Origin: JALYGY01 sp963800975
Lineage (GTDB): Bacteria; Actinomycetota; Rubrobacteria; Rubrobacterales; Rubrobacteraceae
NCBI GenBank assembly: GCA_963800975.1
Contig: CAWDDB010000008.1
Span: forward strand, 868,001 to 932,000
Direction: 5' to 3'
Length of the DNA: 64,000 nt
The notes beneath the pieces were generated by a model that made no database searches, was not told where the DNA came from, and saw only the letters and a program-made list of their open reading frames with translations. A program made the translations under genes and the position numbers. Shown here piece by piece: positions 33,999-43,330 of this stretch. How positions within the stretch are numbered: the stretch's first letter is position 1; each line of letters starts with the position of its first letter.

Positions 33999-35093
33999 TT
34001 GCAGCCTCAACGCGACCTGCGGGACATAGAAGAGATACAGGAACTCTTCGAAACCGGCCAGGAGACTGGCACGCTAGAGTCCAGCGAAGTCCTCGACCTC
34101 CTGCAGGAGGTCGATCTCTCGACCGACGAGATCCAGCAAGTCTACGGGCTCCTGCGCGAGCATGGCGTCGAGATCGTGGACACGGGCTTTCTCGCCGAGA
34201 CCATGGGCGAGGAGGAGGACATACAACTCGTCGAGGAGGTCCTGGAAGGCGACCTCAAGAGCAGGTACACCGGGGACGCGGTCCAGATGTACCTGGACGA
34301 GATCGGGAAGACCCCCCTCCTGACGAAGACCCAGGAGGTCTACCTGGCGAGGCGCATAGAGCGCGGTGACAGGCGCGCCAAGGCGCATCTCACGAAGGCC
34401 AACCTGAGGCTCGTCGTCTCCATAGCCAAGAAGTACGCGGGCCGGGGCGTCTCCCTGCTCGACCTGATCCAGGAGGGCAACATAGGGCTCATGCGGGCCG
34501 TCGAGAAGTTCGACTACCGCAAGGGCTTCAAGTTCTCGACGTACGCCACCTGGTGGATCCGCCAGGCCGTCACCCGCGCCATAGCGGACAAGGGGCGCAC
34601 GATCAGGGTCCCGGTCCACATGGTCGAGAAGATCAACAAGTACTACCGCATCCAGCGTGCCCTCGCCGCCGAGCTGAACCGCGACCCCACAGACGACGAG
34701 GTCGCCCGCCTCATGGAGGTCGAGGCCGAGGAGATTGTGCGCATCCGGCGCGTGAGCCGGCGTTCTATCTCTCTGGAGACGCCGGTGGGCGAGGACCACT
34801 CCTCCGAGCTCGGCGACTTTATCGCGGACGAGGAGTCCGAGAGCCCGCATGACCTGGCGAAGTCCTCCCTGCTGAAGGCTCGCATGCGCGAGGCCCTGAA
34901 CGGCCTCCCGGAGCGGGAGCGCATGGTGCTCGAGTACCGCTTCGGCCTTACCGGAGGCCAGCCCAAGACGCTCGAAGAGGTGGGCGAGCGCTTCGACGTA
35001 ACCCGCGAGCGCATCCGCCAGATCCAACTCACCGCGCTGGCCAAGATCAAGAGCAGCCCGCACGCCGCGGGGCTGCGAGACTTGCTGGACTGA
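33999..35093 (+). CDS. rpoD: primary/group 2 sigma-70 RNA polymerase factor
   Basis: 364 residues, TTG start behind GGGGGAG. Sigma domains in order: short region 1.1-like acidic N-terminus (1-90), region 1.2 [20 protein letters not shown], region 2 [35 protein letters not shown] and [18 protein letters not shown], region 3, then region 4 [19 protein letters not shown]. These are all housekeeping-type signatures, with full conservation of the -10 melting region. No other candidate is in the window, so it may be the main sigma factor; a group 2 factor cannot be excluded. Monocistronic. Confidence 0.93.
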   Translation: MQPQRDLRDIEEIQELFETGQETGTLESSEVLDLLQEVDLSTDEIQQVYGLLREHGVEIVDTGFLAETMGEEEDIQLVEEVLEGDLKSRYTGDAVQMYLDEIGKTPLLTKTQEVYLARRIERGDRRAKAHLTKANLRLVVSIAKKYAGRGVSLLDLIQEGNIGLMRAVEKFDYRKGFKFSTYATWWIRQAVTRAIADKGRTIRVPVHMVEKINKYYRIQRALAAELNRDPTDDEVARLMEVEAEEIVRIRRVSRRSISLETPVGEDHSSELGDFIADEESESPHDLAKSSLLKARMREALNGLPERERMVLEYRFGLTGGQPKTLEEVGERFDVTRERIRQIQLTALAKIKSSPHAAGLRDLLD

Positions 35094-35101
35094 AGTCCAG
35101 C

Positions 35102-35277
35102 AAGTCAGCACGCTACACCCGACTGCGTCGGGCTCCGCTTGTCAGCACGCATCGGCCGACTTCGCCGGCCTCGCTCTTCAGCAAAGGGCTTCTGCCTGAG
35201 CCAAGAAAGCTGAGGAGCCGTCCCCTGGAAGCGAAGCCGAGGGGTCGACGTGCTGCAAGCCTGCGAAGCAGGCTTGC
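35102..35277. repeat. intergenic repeat, copy 1 (plus orientation)
   Basis: Contains the 14-mer GCTTGTCAGCACGC (35137-35150, with a shorter copy at 35104-35113), a segment of about 75 bases (35168-35242) that matches 37431-37505 in reverse complement at about 85%, and a terminal 10-bp hairpin GCAAGCCTGC-GAA-GCAGGCTTGC (35255-35277) that abuts the stop codon of the small membrane gene and may terminate rpoD. Confidence 0.75.
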
Positions 35278-35450
35278 TACTCCCTTCCGGGCTCGGAGGT
35301 TCGATCCCTCTCGCCCACCTCGTCGCTGCCTTCGCCCTCGGGACGGTTCGGGTTGCGTCTTGCGGCCTCGCCGAAGACCCGGATCAGGATGGGGATCAGG
35401 ACGATCGCGATCACGACCAGGAGTAGCAACGACACGATGGCAAAGCTCAC
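35277..35450 (-). CDS. small single-pass membrane protein, unknown
   Basis: 57 residues, GTG start (35448-35450) with GAGGAGG six bases upstream. Residues 2-27 (SFAIVSLLLLVVIAIVLIPI) form one membrane helix; the rest, RVFGEAARRNPNRPEGEGS and so on, is charged and cytosolic. No family recognised. Resembles many short actinobacterial membrane proteins. It lies between rpoD and the SRPBCC gene, in opposite direction to rpoD. Confidence 0.6.
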   Translation of the reverse strand: MSFAIVSLLLLVVIAIVLIPILIRVFGEAARRNPNRPEGEGSDEVGERDRTSEPGRE

Positions 35451-35474
35451 GTGCCACCTCCTCGCACGCCAATG

Positions 35475-35500
35475 GGGCCGCCGGATACGTCCGGCGGCCC
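35475..35500 (-). terminator. terminator of the SRPBCC gene
   Basis: GGGCCGCCGGA / TCCGGCGGCCC, a perfect 11-bp stem with loop TACG, located 46 bases after the SRPBCC stop. Confidence 0.6.
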
Positions 35501-35545
35501 TATGTTAACCGATCGGGCCTCGACGCGAGCGCCGGGTTGACGGCC

Positions 35546-36013
35546 CTAGCGGCTGGGCGGCTGGGCGCCGGAGCCGCCGAGCTCGCCGCGCTCGACTATC
35601 CTGGCGAAGTTCTCCAGGTCTTCCTTCATGTTGCGCTCTGGGTTCGAGAGAACCTCCGCCACGACCTCGCCGGCCTTGCCGCCGGGCGGGTTGGCGTAGT
35701 TCATGGTCACGTCCACGCGCGTGCGGTCCGGGGTTACCTCCTCGAAGCGTGCCTCGCCGCTGGTCATGACCTGCCCGTCGACGGAGTTCCAGCCGATCCC
35801 GCGGCTCGGGTCCATCTCGGTGGTCCTGGCGTCGAACTCGACGCTCGCGCCCAGGGGGCCCTTTACCCTCCAGTGGCTGGTGTCCTGGCCCGTAATCCGC
35901 ACCTCCTCGATGTTCTGCATGAAGTTCGGGAAGTTCTCGAAGTTGGACCAGTAGCCGAAGACGTCCTGCAGCGGGGCCTCGACCTCCACGCTCTCGTGTA
36001 CGCGCTGTGCCAT
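35546..36013 (-). CDS. SRPBCC (polyketide cyclase/START-like) family protein
   Basis: 155 residues. Beta-helix-grip pattern: VHESVEVEAPLQDVFGYWSNFENFPNFMQNIEEVRI, then SHWRVKGPLGASVEFDAR, IGWNSVDGQVMTSGEARFEEV and VDVTMNYANPP, ending in a long C-terminal helix. Typical of the cyclase/dehydrase (COG5637) stress-associated group, which binds a small hydrophobic ligand. Substrate unknown. A single gene with its own terminator. Confidence 0.85.
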   Translation of the reverse strand: MAQRVHESVEVEAPLQDVFGYWSNFENFPNFMQNIEEVRITGQDTSHWRVKGPLGASVEFDARTTEMDPSRGIGWNSVDGQVMTSGEARFEEVTPDRTRVDVTMNYANPPGGKAGEVVAEVLSNPERNMKEDLENFARIVERGELGGSGAQPPSR

Positions 36014-36094
36014 AAATGATCTCCTTACTCGTGCCTCTAGACGATTACTGCCCCTTAGTATGCGATGCGGGGACGACTTTTTATGTAAGATGCC

Positions 36095-37339
36095 CTACAG
36101 ACCGCGAAGGTTTTCGAAGGCGCGCGCGAGCTGGGCGTCTCTCTCGAGGATCTCGCGTTCCGTGAGGTCGCGGGCGTCGGTCGGGGTGAGCGGCTGCTGG
36201 CCGTCTGCCATAGAGACCTGCTCGTCAGGCTCGATTCCGGTCTCGCGGATAAAGTCGCCGTCGGGGGTGAGCCACTCGGCGACGCCAAGCAGGATCGCCG
36301 AGCCGTCCCTCAGGACGAACTCCGAGAGCACCGTGCCGGTCCCGAAAGTAGTCTCCCCGATCACGGTGGCCCGGTCGTTGTCCCTCAGCGCTCCGGCCAG
36401 GATCTCCGAGCTCGACGCCGATCCCTCGTTCACAAGGACCGCCATCGGCGCGCGTACTCGCTCCGCGCCGCTCTCGACCTCGATCTCCTCGCGGTCCCCC
36501 GAGGCGTCCTCGCGCAGGTAGGCGACGCTGCCTGGCTCCAGAAAGTCCCCGGCCATCTGCACCGCCTGATCCAACCTGCCGCCAGGGTTGTTGCGGAGGT
36601 CCAGGATAAAGCGTCGGGCGCCCGCCGCGCGTGCCTCCTCGAACGCCTGCGAGAGCTTCTCCGCGCTGTCGTCAGAGAAAGACGAGAGGCGCACGAAGGC
36701 GACGTCGGTGGAGGGGATCATGATCCAGGAAGCGACGGGCGACTCGATCTCGGCGCGTTCGAGGTCGAACACGCGTTCCTCGCCGTCGCGTTCGACGGTG
36801 ACCTGAACCATCGTGCCCTCGGGGCCCTTGACCTTCTCGACGATCTGCGAGACGTCCTCCTCGCGCATGCCCTCGCCGTCTACTGCGACCACGACGTCGC
36901 CGGTCTCGATTCCCGCGTTTGCCGCGGGCGAGCCCTCTATGGGGGAGGCGACGACAACCTCGCCGTTCCGTTCTTCGAGCTGGACGCCGATTCCGACGTA
37001 CGTCCCGGAGAGGCCCTCGCGGTTCTGCTCGCGCTCCTCGGGCGTCAGGAAGCGGGTGTGGCCCTCATCCCCCAGCGTGTCGAGCATCCCCTCGATAGCG
37101 CCGTAGGTCTGCTTCTCGGGGTCGATGGCCCCCTGGTCCACGTAGTCGTCGCGCACCGTGTCGAGCGCTTCGGCGTACAGCGCGAGGCTCTCGCGATCTT
37201 GCTCGCCCAGGGAAGCCGGGCTCTGAGACCTGCCGAAGGCGTAAGCCCCAAGGGCGGCCGCAACCACAAGCACCGCCACAAGCAATGCCCACGTCGCCGC
37301 GCGGCGCCTGCCACGCCCGGTTGCCGTGCTCTTCCACAC
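36095..37339 (-). CDS. S41 carboxy-terminal processing peptidase (CtpA-like), catalytic lysine not conserved
   Basis: 414 residues. N-terminal membrane anchor (ATWALLVAVLVVAAALGAYAF), then helical cap, a PDZ domain (GTYVGIGVQLEERNGEVVVASPIEGSPAANAGIETGDVVVAVDG) and the S41 core: RFILDLRNNPGGRLDQAV, VLVNEGSASSSEILAGAL (catalytic Ser). The usual lysine in the TFGKGxVQ motif is replaced: TTFGTGTVLSEF has Thr. It ends with an acidic helical tail. Expected to trim secreted proteins outside the membrane if active. Its 3' side is free; both flanks carry repeat elements. Confidence 0.88.
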   Translation of the reverse strand: MWKSTATGRGRRRAATWALLVAVLVVAAALGAYAFGRSQSPASLGEQDRESLALYAEALDTVRDDYVDQGAIDPEKQTYGAIEGMLDTLGDEGHTRFLTPEEREQNREGLSGTYVGIGVQLEERNGEVVVASPIEGSPAANAGIETGDVVVAVDGEGMREEDVSQIVEKVKGPEGTMVQVTVERDGEERVFDLERAEIESPVASWIMIPSTDVAFVRLSSFSDDSAEKLSQAFEEARAAGARRFILDLRNNPGGRLDQAVQMAGDFLEPGSVAYLREDASGDREEIEVESGAERVRAPMAVLVNEGSASSSEILAGALRDNDRATVIGETTFGTGTVLSEFVLRDGSAILLGVAEWLTPDGDFIRETGIEPDEQVSMADGQQPLTPTDARDLTEREILERDAQLARAFENLRGL

Positions 37340-37375
37340 GCTGAGATTGTACTATTGGAGCACGCTTCGGCTTCG

Positions 37376-37584
37376 CCTCCGCTTGTCAGCACGCTCCCTC
37401 CGGTCGCTTGTCAGCACGCCGCCCCCTCGGCTTCGCCTCCAAGGGCGGCTCGTCAGCTCTTTTGGCTTGGGCAGTAGCCCCCTTACTGAAAGCGAGGCCT
37501 GCTTCGCTGGACGATGCGTGCTGACAAGCGAAGCCCGGCGGCAAGCCGGGCGTAGCGTGCGGGCGCGCCGCGAAGCGGCGCGCC
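37376..37584. repeat. intergenic repeat, copy 2 (inverted relative to copy 1)
   Basis: GCTTGTCAGCACGC occurs at 37381-37394 and 37406-37419, and its reverse complement at 37516-37529. Bases 37431-37505 match the copy 1 segment 35168-35242 inverted. Two hairpins follow: GCCCGGC-GGCAA-GCCGGGC (37533-37551) and GGCGCGCCG-CGAAG-CGGCGCGCC (37562-37584), the latter touching the stop codon of the OppF gene and probably terminating that operon. Confidence 0.75.
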
Positions 37585-38707
37585 TAGACGGACTCGCCCA
37601 CCTTGTAGGGGGTGGATCTCGCCGGCTCTTCTACGGGTTGGCCGTCCTCGACGGGGAAGTAGCAGGCGGCGCTGTGGGTGCTGGTGGCCTCGTCGGCCGC
37701 GCCGTCCTGGGGTATGAGTTCGGGCTCGTGCTCCGCGCAGTACTCCTGCGCGCGCGGGCACCTCGTGTGGAACGAGCACCCCGACGGGGGATTCGCCGGG
37801 GATGGGACGTCCCCGGCCAGCACTATGCGGCTGCGCCGGCGCTCCCTCTCGGGGTCGGGGAACGGGATGGCCGAGAGGAGCGAGGTAGTGTAGGGGTGAC
37901 GCGGCTCGCCGTAGAGCCTGCGGCGGTCGGTGAGCTCCACGATCTTGCCCAGGTACATGACCGCCACCCTGTCGGAGATGTGCTTTACCACCGAGAGGTC
38001 GTGGGCGATGAAGACGTAGGTGAGGTCAAACTCCTTCTGCAAGTCCTGCAGGAGGTTTATGACCTGGGCCTGGATCGAGACGTCGAGTGCCGAGACCGGC
38101 TCGTCGCAGATAATGAGCTTGGGGTTGAGCGCGATGGCCCTCGCGACGCCTATCCTCTGGCGCTGTCCGCCCGAGAACTCGTGCGGGTAGCGGTTGTAAT
38201 GCTCGGGAGAGAGCCCCACCACCTCGAGCAGCTCCTGCACCCGCCTCTTGCGGTCTCCCTCTACCTTGTGGGTCTTCAACGGCTCGCCGACGATGCCGCC
38301 GACGGTCATGCGGGGGTTCAGCGAGGCGTAGGGGTCCTGGAAGACTATCTGCATGTTGCGCCTCACGGCGAGCATCCGTTTTCGGTCGAAGCCGAGGATG
38401 TCCTCGCCCTCGAACAGAACCTCGCCCTCGGTGGGCTCCAGCAGCCTCAACACGAGCCTCGCCAGCGTGCTCTTCCCGCAACCCGACTCTCCAACGAGCC
38501 CAAGGGTCTCGCCGCGCCTGACGGCCAGGTCCACGCCGTCGACGGCCTTCACGTGGCCGACGGTGTGCCTCAGGATGCCCGCCTTTATCGGGAAGTGCAT
38601 TTTGAGATCCCTCGTCTCGAGGAGATACTCTCCCGAGCCGTTCGGGCTGCCGTTCGGGCTGCCGTTCGCGTCCCCGTTTTCGCGTTCGCCACGGCCTTGG
38701 CCTTCGC

Positions 38708-38711
<4 letters not shown>
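37584..38711 (-). CDS. oligopeptide/dipeptide ABC transporter ATP-binding protein (OppF/DppF-like)
   Basis: 375 residues from GTG 38709-38711, which overlaps the preceding stop as GTGA; this start was preferred over long in-frame extensions that run into the DppD gene. The first 25 residues carry an [11 protein letters not shown] repeat. ABC motifs: [16 protein letters not shown] (Walker A), [14 protein letters not shown] (signature), [12 protein letters not shown] (Walker B), H in IAHDLSVV. C-terminal [14 protein letters not shown] is the oligopeptide-family cysteine cluster. Energises peptide import with the DppD partner. Last gene of operon 1. Confidence 0.92.
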
Positions 38712-39733
<1,022 letters not shown>

Positions 39734-39820
39734 GGCTACTCGATGGCCTCCACCCGATCCCGGCTTCTTACGTCGAAGCGTACACTACAGCACGGTCGCT
39801 CCTCGGGCCACCAACGTCCC

Positions 39821-40600
39821 CTAATCGTAGGTGCGGGGATCGAGGGCCTCGCGGACGCCGTCGCCGAGGAGGTTGAAGCCGAGCACGGCGAGGAAGATCG
39901 CCATCCCCGGGAAGAACGCTATCCACCAAGCCGACGTGAGGTAGGACTGCGCCTGGTAGAGCATCGAGCCCCAGCTCGGCTCTCCGGGCTCGGCCCCGAG
40001 GCCGAGGTAAGAGAGCGTGGCCTCGGCGATTATTGCGTAGCCCATCGCGAGCGACGCCTGGACCAGGAGAGGCGGCAGCGAGTTCGGGAGGACGTGCCTG
40101 ACCATTATCCTCGCGTTGCTCGCGCCAACGGCCCGCGCCGCCTCCACGTAGTCGAGGCCCCGGATGGTGAGGACCTGGGCGCGCGTGATCCGCACGAAGG
40201 CCGGGATAAAGGCTATGCCGATGGCTATCATGGCGAAGCCCAGGCCCCCTCCGAGGATCGCCGCTATCACGAGCGCCAGGATCAGGAAGGGGAAGGCCTG
40301 GATGGAGTCCACTATCCGCATCAGGACCCACTCGTCCCAGAACCCCCGGTAGTACCCGCTCACCAGACCGAGCGGCACCCCCACGCCTATGGCGATGCCG
40401 ACCGAGATGAGCGAGGCCTGCAAAGATATCCTCGCCCCGTAGACGACGCGGGAGAAGACCGAGCTGCCAAGCGAGTCGGTCCCCATCAGCCCACCCTCTC
40501 CAGGTGGCCTGAGGGTGAGCGCGTAATCCTGGGCCTGCGGGTTGGTCGGCGCGATGAGGGGCGCGAAGATGGCGGTAAGGATCAGGCAAACGACTATCAC
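39821..40600 (-). CDS. oligopeptide ABC transporter permease (DppC-like); 5' end uncertain
   Basis: 260 codons from GTG 40600, but the real protein is longer: the bases upstream encode in frame a polar segment with RWVGLWRDFRRNKLAVAGLV, the usual DppC lead-in to the first membrane helix. No ATG/GTG/TTG is in that frame; a TTG coupled to the preceding stop (near 40710) is in another frame, so a small indel near 40.66 kb is likely. The conserved EAARAVGASNARIMVRHVLPNSLPP loop (EAA motif) and six helices mark the permease. Forms the channel with the DppB-like protein. Confidence 0.85.
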   Translation of the reverse strand: MIVVCLILTAIFAPLIAPTNPQAQDYALTLRPPGEGGLMGTDSLGSSVFSRVVYGARISLQASLISVGIAIGVGVPLGLVSGYYRGFWDEWVLMRIVDSIQAFPFLILALVIAAILGGGLGFAMIAIGIAFIPAFVRITRAQVLTIRGLDYVEAARAVGASNARIMVRHVLPNSLPPLLVQASLAMGYAIIAEATLSYLGLGAEPGEPSWGSMLYQAQSYLTSAWWIAFFPGMAIFLAVLGFNLLGDGVREALDPRTYD

Positions 40601-40703
40601 CAGCCCGGCGACGGCGAGCTTGTTGCGCCTGAAGTCTCGCCAGAGGCCGACCCAGCGACTACTTTGTGCCTGGACGGGCTGCGCTCCCCCGTCTCGCTCA
40701 AGG

Positions 40704-41652
40704 CTACTCCTCGCTCGCGGCGATGCGCGGGTCTATTACGACGTAGAGCATGTCGATAAGCAGGTTTATGAGCACCACGATGACGGTCACCGTGAGCACG
40801 GCGCCCTGCACGACCGTGTAGTCCCTATCCGAGATGGACTCGACGATCAGGCTCCCGATGCCGGGAAGCTGGAAGACCTGCTCCGTCACAACGAGCCCGC
40901 CGAGCAGGGCGGCGATCTGCAGGCCGCTGGCGGTGACGAACGGGATGAGCGCGTTTCGGACGGCGTGCTTGACGATGATCACGCGCCTGGAGAGACCCTT
41001 CGAGATGGCCGTCCTGACGTAATCCGAGCCGAGCTCCTCGAGCAGGCTGCTCCGCAGCATCCGAGTCAGCTCCGCCGATTCCCGCAACCCCGTGGCGAGG
41101 ACCGGCAGGATCATGGCCGTTATGTTGGCGGCCGGGTTCTCGAAGAACGGCACGTAGCCGGAGGCCGGCAACCAGCCCAGGGTAACGGCGAAGACGATGA
41201 TGAACATCATCCCGAGCCAGAAAGGGGGGACCGAGATGCCACCCAGCGCGAACCCGGTGCTCACGTAATCTATCCAGGTGCGCCGGTTGGTGGCGGACAG
41301 GATGCCGGCGAAGACCGCGATCGTCAGGCTCACGAGGAAGGTCCCGAAAGCCAGCTCCAGGGTAACGGGCAACCGCTGCAGGATCAGCTGCGGAGACCGG
41401 CGTACCGTCGACCAGGGAGTCGCCGAGATCACCCCGCAAAACGTTCCCGAGCCAGTCGACGTACTGGATAACGATCGGGTTATTCAACCCCAACCGCTCG
41501 CGCATCTGATCCTTGGCCGACTCGGAGGCCTCTGGCCCCAGGATGACCGTCGCCGGGTCCCCTGGGATGAGGTTTATCATCGACCAGCACACCACGCTGA
41601 CGATAAAGAGGATCGGCAGCGTGAGAAGCAGCCGACGGATCAGGAACGCCAA
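40704..41652 (-). CDS. oligopeptide ABC transporter permease (DppB-like), frameshifted near 41.40 kb
   Basis: Two overlapping frames give one normal protein. The N-terminal part, MAFLIRRLLLTLPILFIVSVVCWSMINL and the GDPATVILGPEAS/LGLNNPIVIQYVDWLGNVLRGDLGDSLVDGT block, joins RSPQLILQRLPVTLELAFG in the second frame; removing one C near 41.40 kb restores it. The EAA-like loop VRTAISKGLSRRVIIVKHAVRNALIP is intact. About 315 residues, typical for DppB. Whether the frameshift is real is doubtful, since nearby genes show the same kind of error. Confidence 0.82.
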
Positions 41653-41687
41653 GCCCGAGAACCTCCTGCCAGTCCGCCTCGCCTAAC

Positions 41688-43235
41688 CTATTCTTGCTGC
41701 TGTTTGCTCACGCCCGCGAGCCTCAGGATGCCGTCTGGATAGGACTCGAAGCCCTGGACGGTCGGCTGCATGGCGAAGTCCGTCGTCGAGTTGTTGTGGT
41801 AGAGGTAGACGTAGGGCACGTCCTCGTGCAGGATCTGCATGACCTGGCCGTAGAGTTCCTTGCGCCTGTCTTTATCGTCCGAGGTGCGCGCCTCCTCGAG
41901 CAGCCGGTCTACCTCCGGGTTGCTGTAGCCCGAGTCGTTGAAGTCGCCGTCGGTGACGGTGAAGTCGTAGATGTTGAGGTCGGGGTCTATGCGCCCGCTC
42001 CAGCCCAGGAACAGGGCCTCGTAGTTGCCGTTGGTCGAGTCCTCGAGCAGCGTCCCGAACTCGAGCTGTTCGAGCTTCACCTCGATCCCGGCAGGCTTGA
42101 GGTTGTTCTGGATCACCTGCCCTATCTGCTGGTTGGTCGGCGAGGGATCCAGCTTGAGGGTGAAGGAGAACCCGTCTGGCTCGCCCGCCTCCTCGAGCAA
42201 CGCCTTCGCCTCCTCGACGCTACGCTCCGGGTACGCGTCGCTCTGCTCGCTGTAGGCCCACGACTGCTCGCCGAAGGGCGAGTTTCCGGGCTGGCCGCCG
42301 ACGTCCCTGAGCACAGCCTGGACGATCGCCTCGCGATCGACGAGCCTGTAGACGGCTTGCCTGAGCGCCTTGTTGTCGAACGGCGGCTGCGTGACGTTGA
42401 GCCAGATCCCCTGGTAGCCGAGCCCGGGTTCGACGGACACCTTGTACTCGCCCTCTTCCTGCAGGCCCTCGAACTCCACGAACGGGATCGAGTCTATGAT
42501 GTCGAGCTCCCCGCTCTGCAGGTTCTGATACTGGACGTTCTCGTCTTCTATGCCCCGGTACTCGATCCTGTCGATCTTGGGCAGGCCTTCCCTCCAGTAG
42601 TCTTCGTTCTTCTTGACGGTGATGTGGTCGCCCCTGACCCTCTCCACGAACTCGAACGGCCCGGTGCCGACCGGATCGTCGGAGATGCGGCCCCCACCGT
42701 CTTCTATTGCCTTGGGCGACGCCATGATGCCCGCGCGATCCGTAAGGACCGCGAGGAACGGAGCGAACGGCTGGCTCAAGGTCACCCGCACCGTGTAATC
42801 GTCCACGACCTCCACCGACTCGATGGGCTGGACCTCCGTGCTGCGGACGGAGTCGTCCTCCTGGTAGCGGTCGAGGTTGTACTTCACGGCCTCGGCGTTG
42901 AAGGGGGTGCCGTCGTGGAACTTGACGCCCTTCCTGAGCTCGAATGTGTACTCCGTGCCGTCGTCTGAGACCTCGTAGCTCTCGGCCAGCATAGGCACGA
43001 TCTCGCCCGCCCGGTTTATGTCGACCAGCTTGTCGTAAAGGCTGGCCATCACCTGCCGGTCGACGTAGGCGCTAGAGAGGTTCGGGTCGAGCTCGGGCGG
43101 CTCCGCCTCGAGTGCCACGTAAAGGGTGCCAGGCGGCGTGCTCGACTGCGGGGCTCCTCCCCCGCCGCAACCAGCCAAGACCAGCGCCGCGAACGCAAAC
43201 AGTGCGAATACCCCAACACGGATGATCTTTGTCAC
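41688..43235 (-). CDS. peptide ABC transporter solute-binding lipoprotein, family 5
   Basis: 515 residues. Lipoprotein signal VGVFALFAFAALVLAGCGGGG with lipobox LAGC. Family 5 features: LYVALEAEPPELDPNLSSAYVDRQVMASLYDKLVDIN at the start, the YTFELRKGVKFHDGTPFNAEAVKYNLDRY block, and the C-terminal YGQVMQILHEDVPYVYLYHNN. It captures peptides or other solutes outside the membrane for the adjoining Dpp system. First gene of operon 1, 95 bases after the GGT gene. Confidence 0.93.
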   Translation of the reverse strand: MTKIIRVGVFALFAFAALVLAGCGGGGAPQSSTPPGTLYVALEAEPPELDPNLSSAYVDRQVMASLYDKLVDINRAGEIVPMLAESYEVSDDGTEYTFELRKGVKFHDGTPFNAEAVKYNLDRYQEDDSVRSTEVQPIESVEVVDDYTVRVTLSQPFAPFLAVLTDRAGIMASPKAIEDGGGRISDDPVGTGPFEFVERVRGDHITVKKNEDYWREGLPKIDRIEYRGIEDENVQYQNLQSGELDIIDSIPFVEFEGLQEEGEYKVSVEPGLGYQGIWLNVTQPPFDNKALRQAVYRLVDREAIVQAVLRDVGGQPGNSPFGEQSWAYSEQSDAYPERSVEEAKALLEEAGEPDGFSFTLKLDPSPTNQQIGQVIQNNLKPAGIEVKLEQLEFGTLLEDSTNGNYEALFLGWSGRIDPDLNIYDFTVTDGDFNDSGYSNPEVDRLLEEARTSDDKDRRKELYGQVMQILHEDVPYVYLYHNNSTTDFAMQPTVQGFESYPDGILRLAGVSKQQQE

Positions 43236-43330
43236 CTGCGCACCATCCCCACCATGGTCGCTCCCCGACGCTAGATCTCAGTGAGTGGCAAAAGTAACAG
43301 CAACCGGTCGGGTGGTCAAGCCAGTGGCCA

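Noticed and set aside
35290..35330. tRNA-like T arm and acceptor end (GGAGG-TTCGATC-CCTCT)
   Set aside because: No D or anticodon arm precedes it, and it lies inside the coding end of the small membrane protein; could be chance or an old attachment site.
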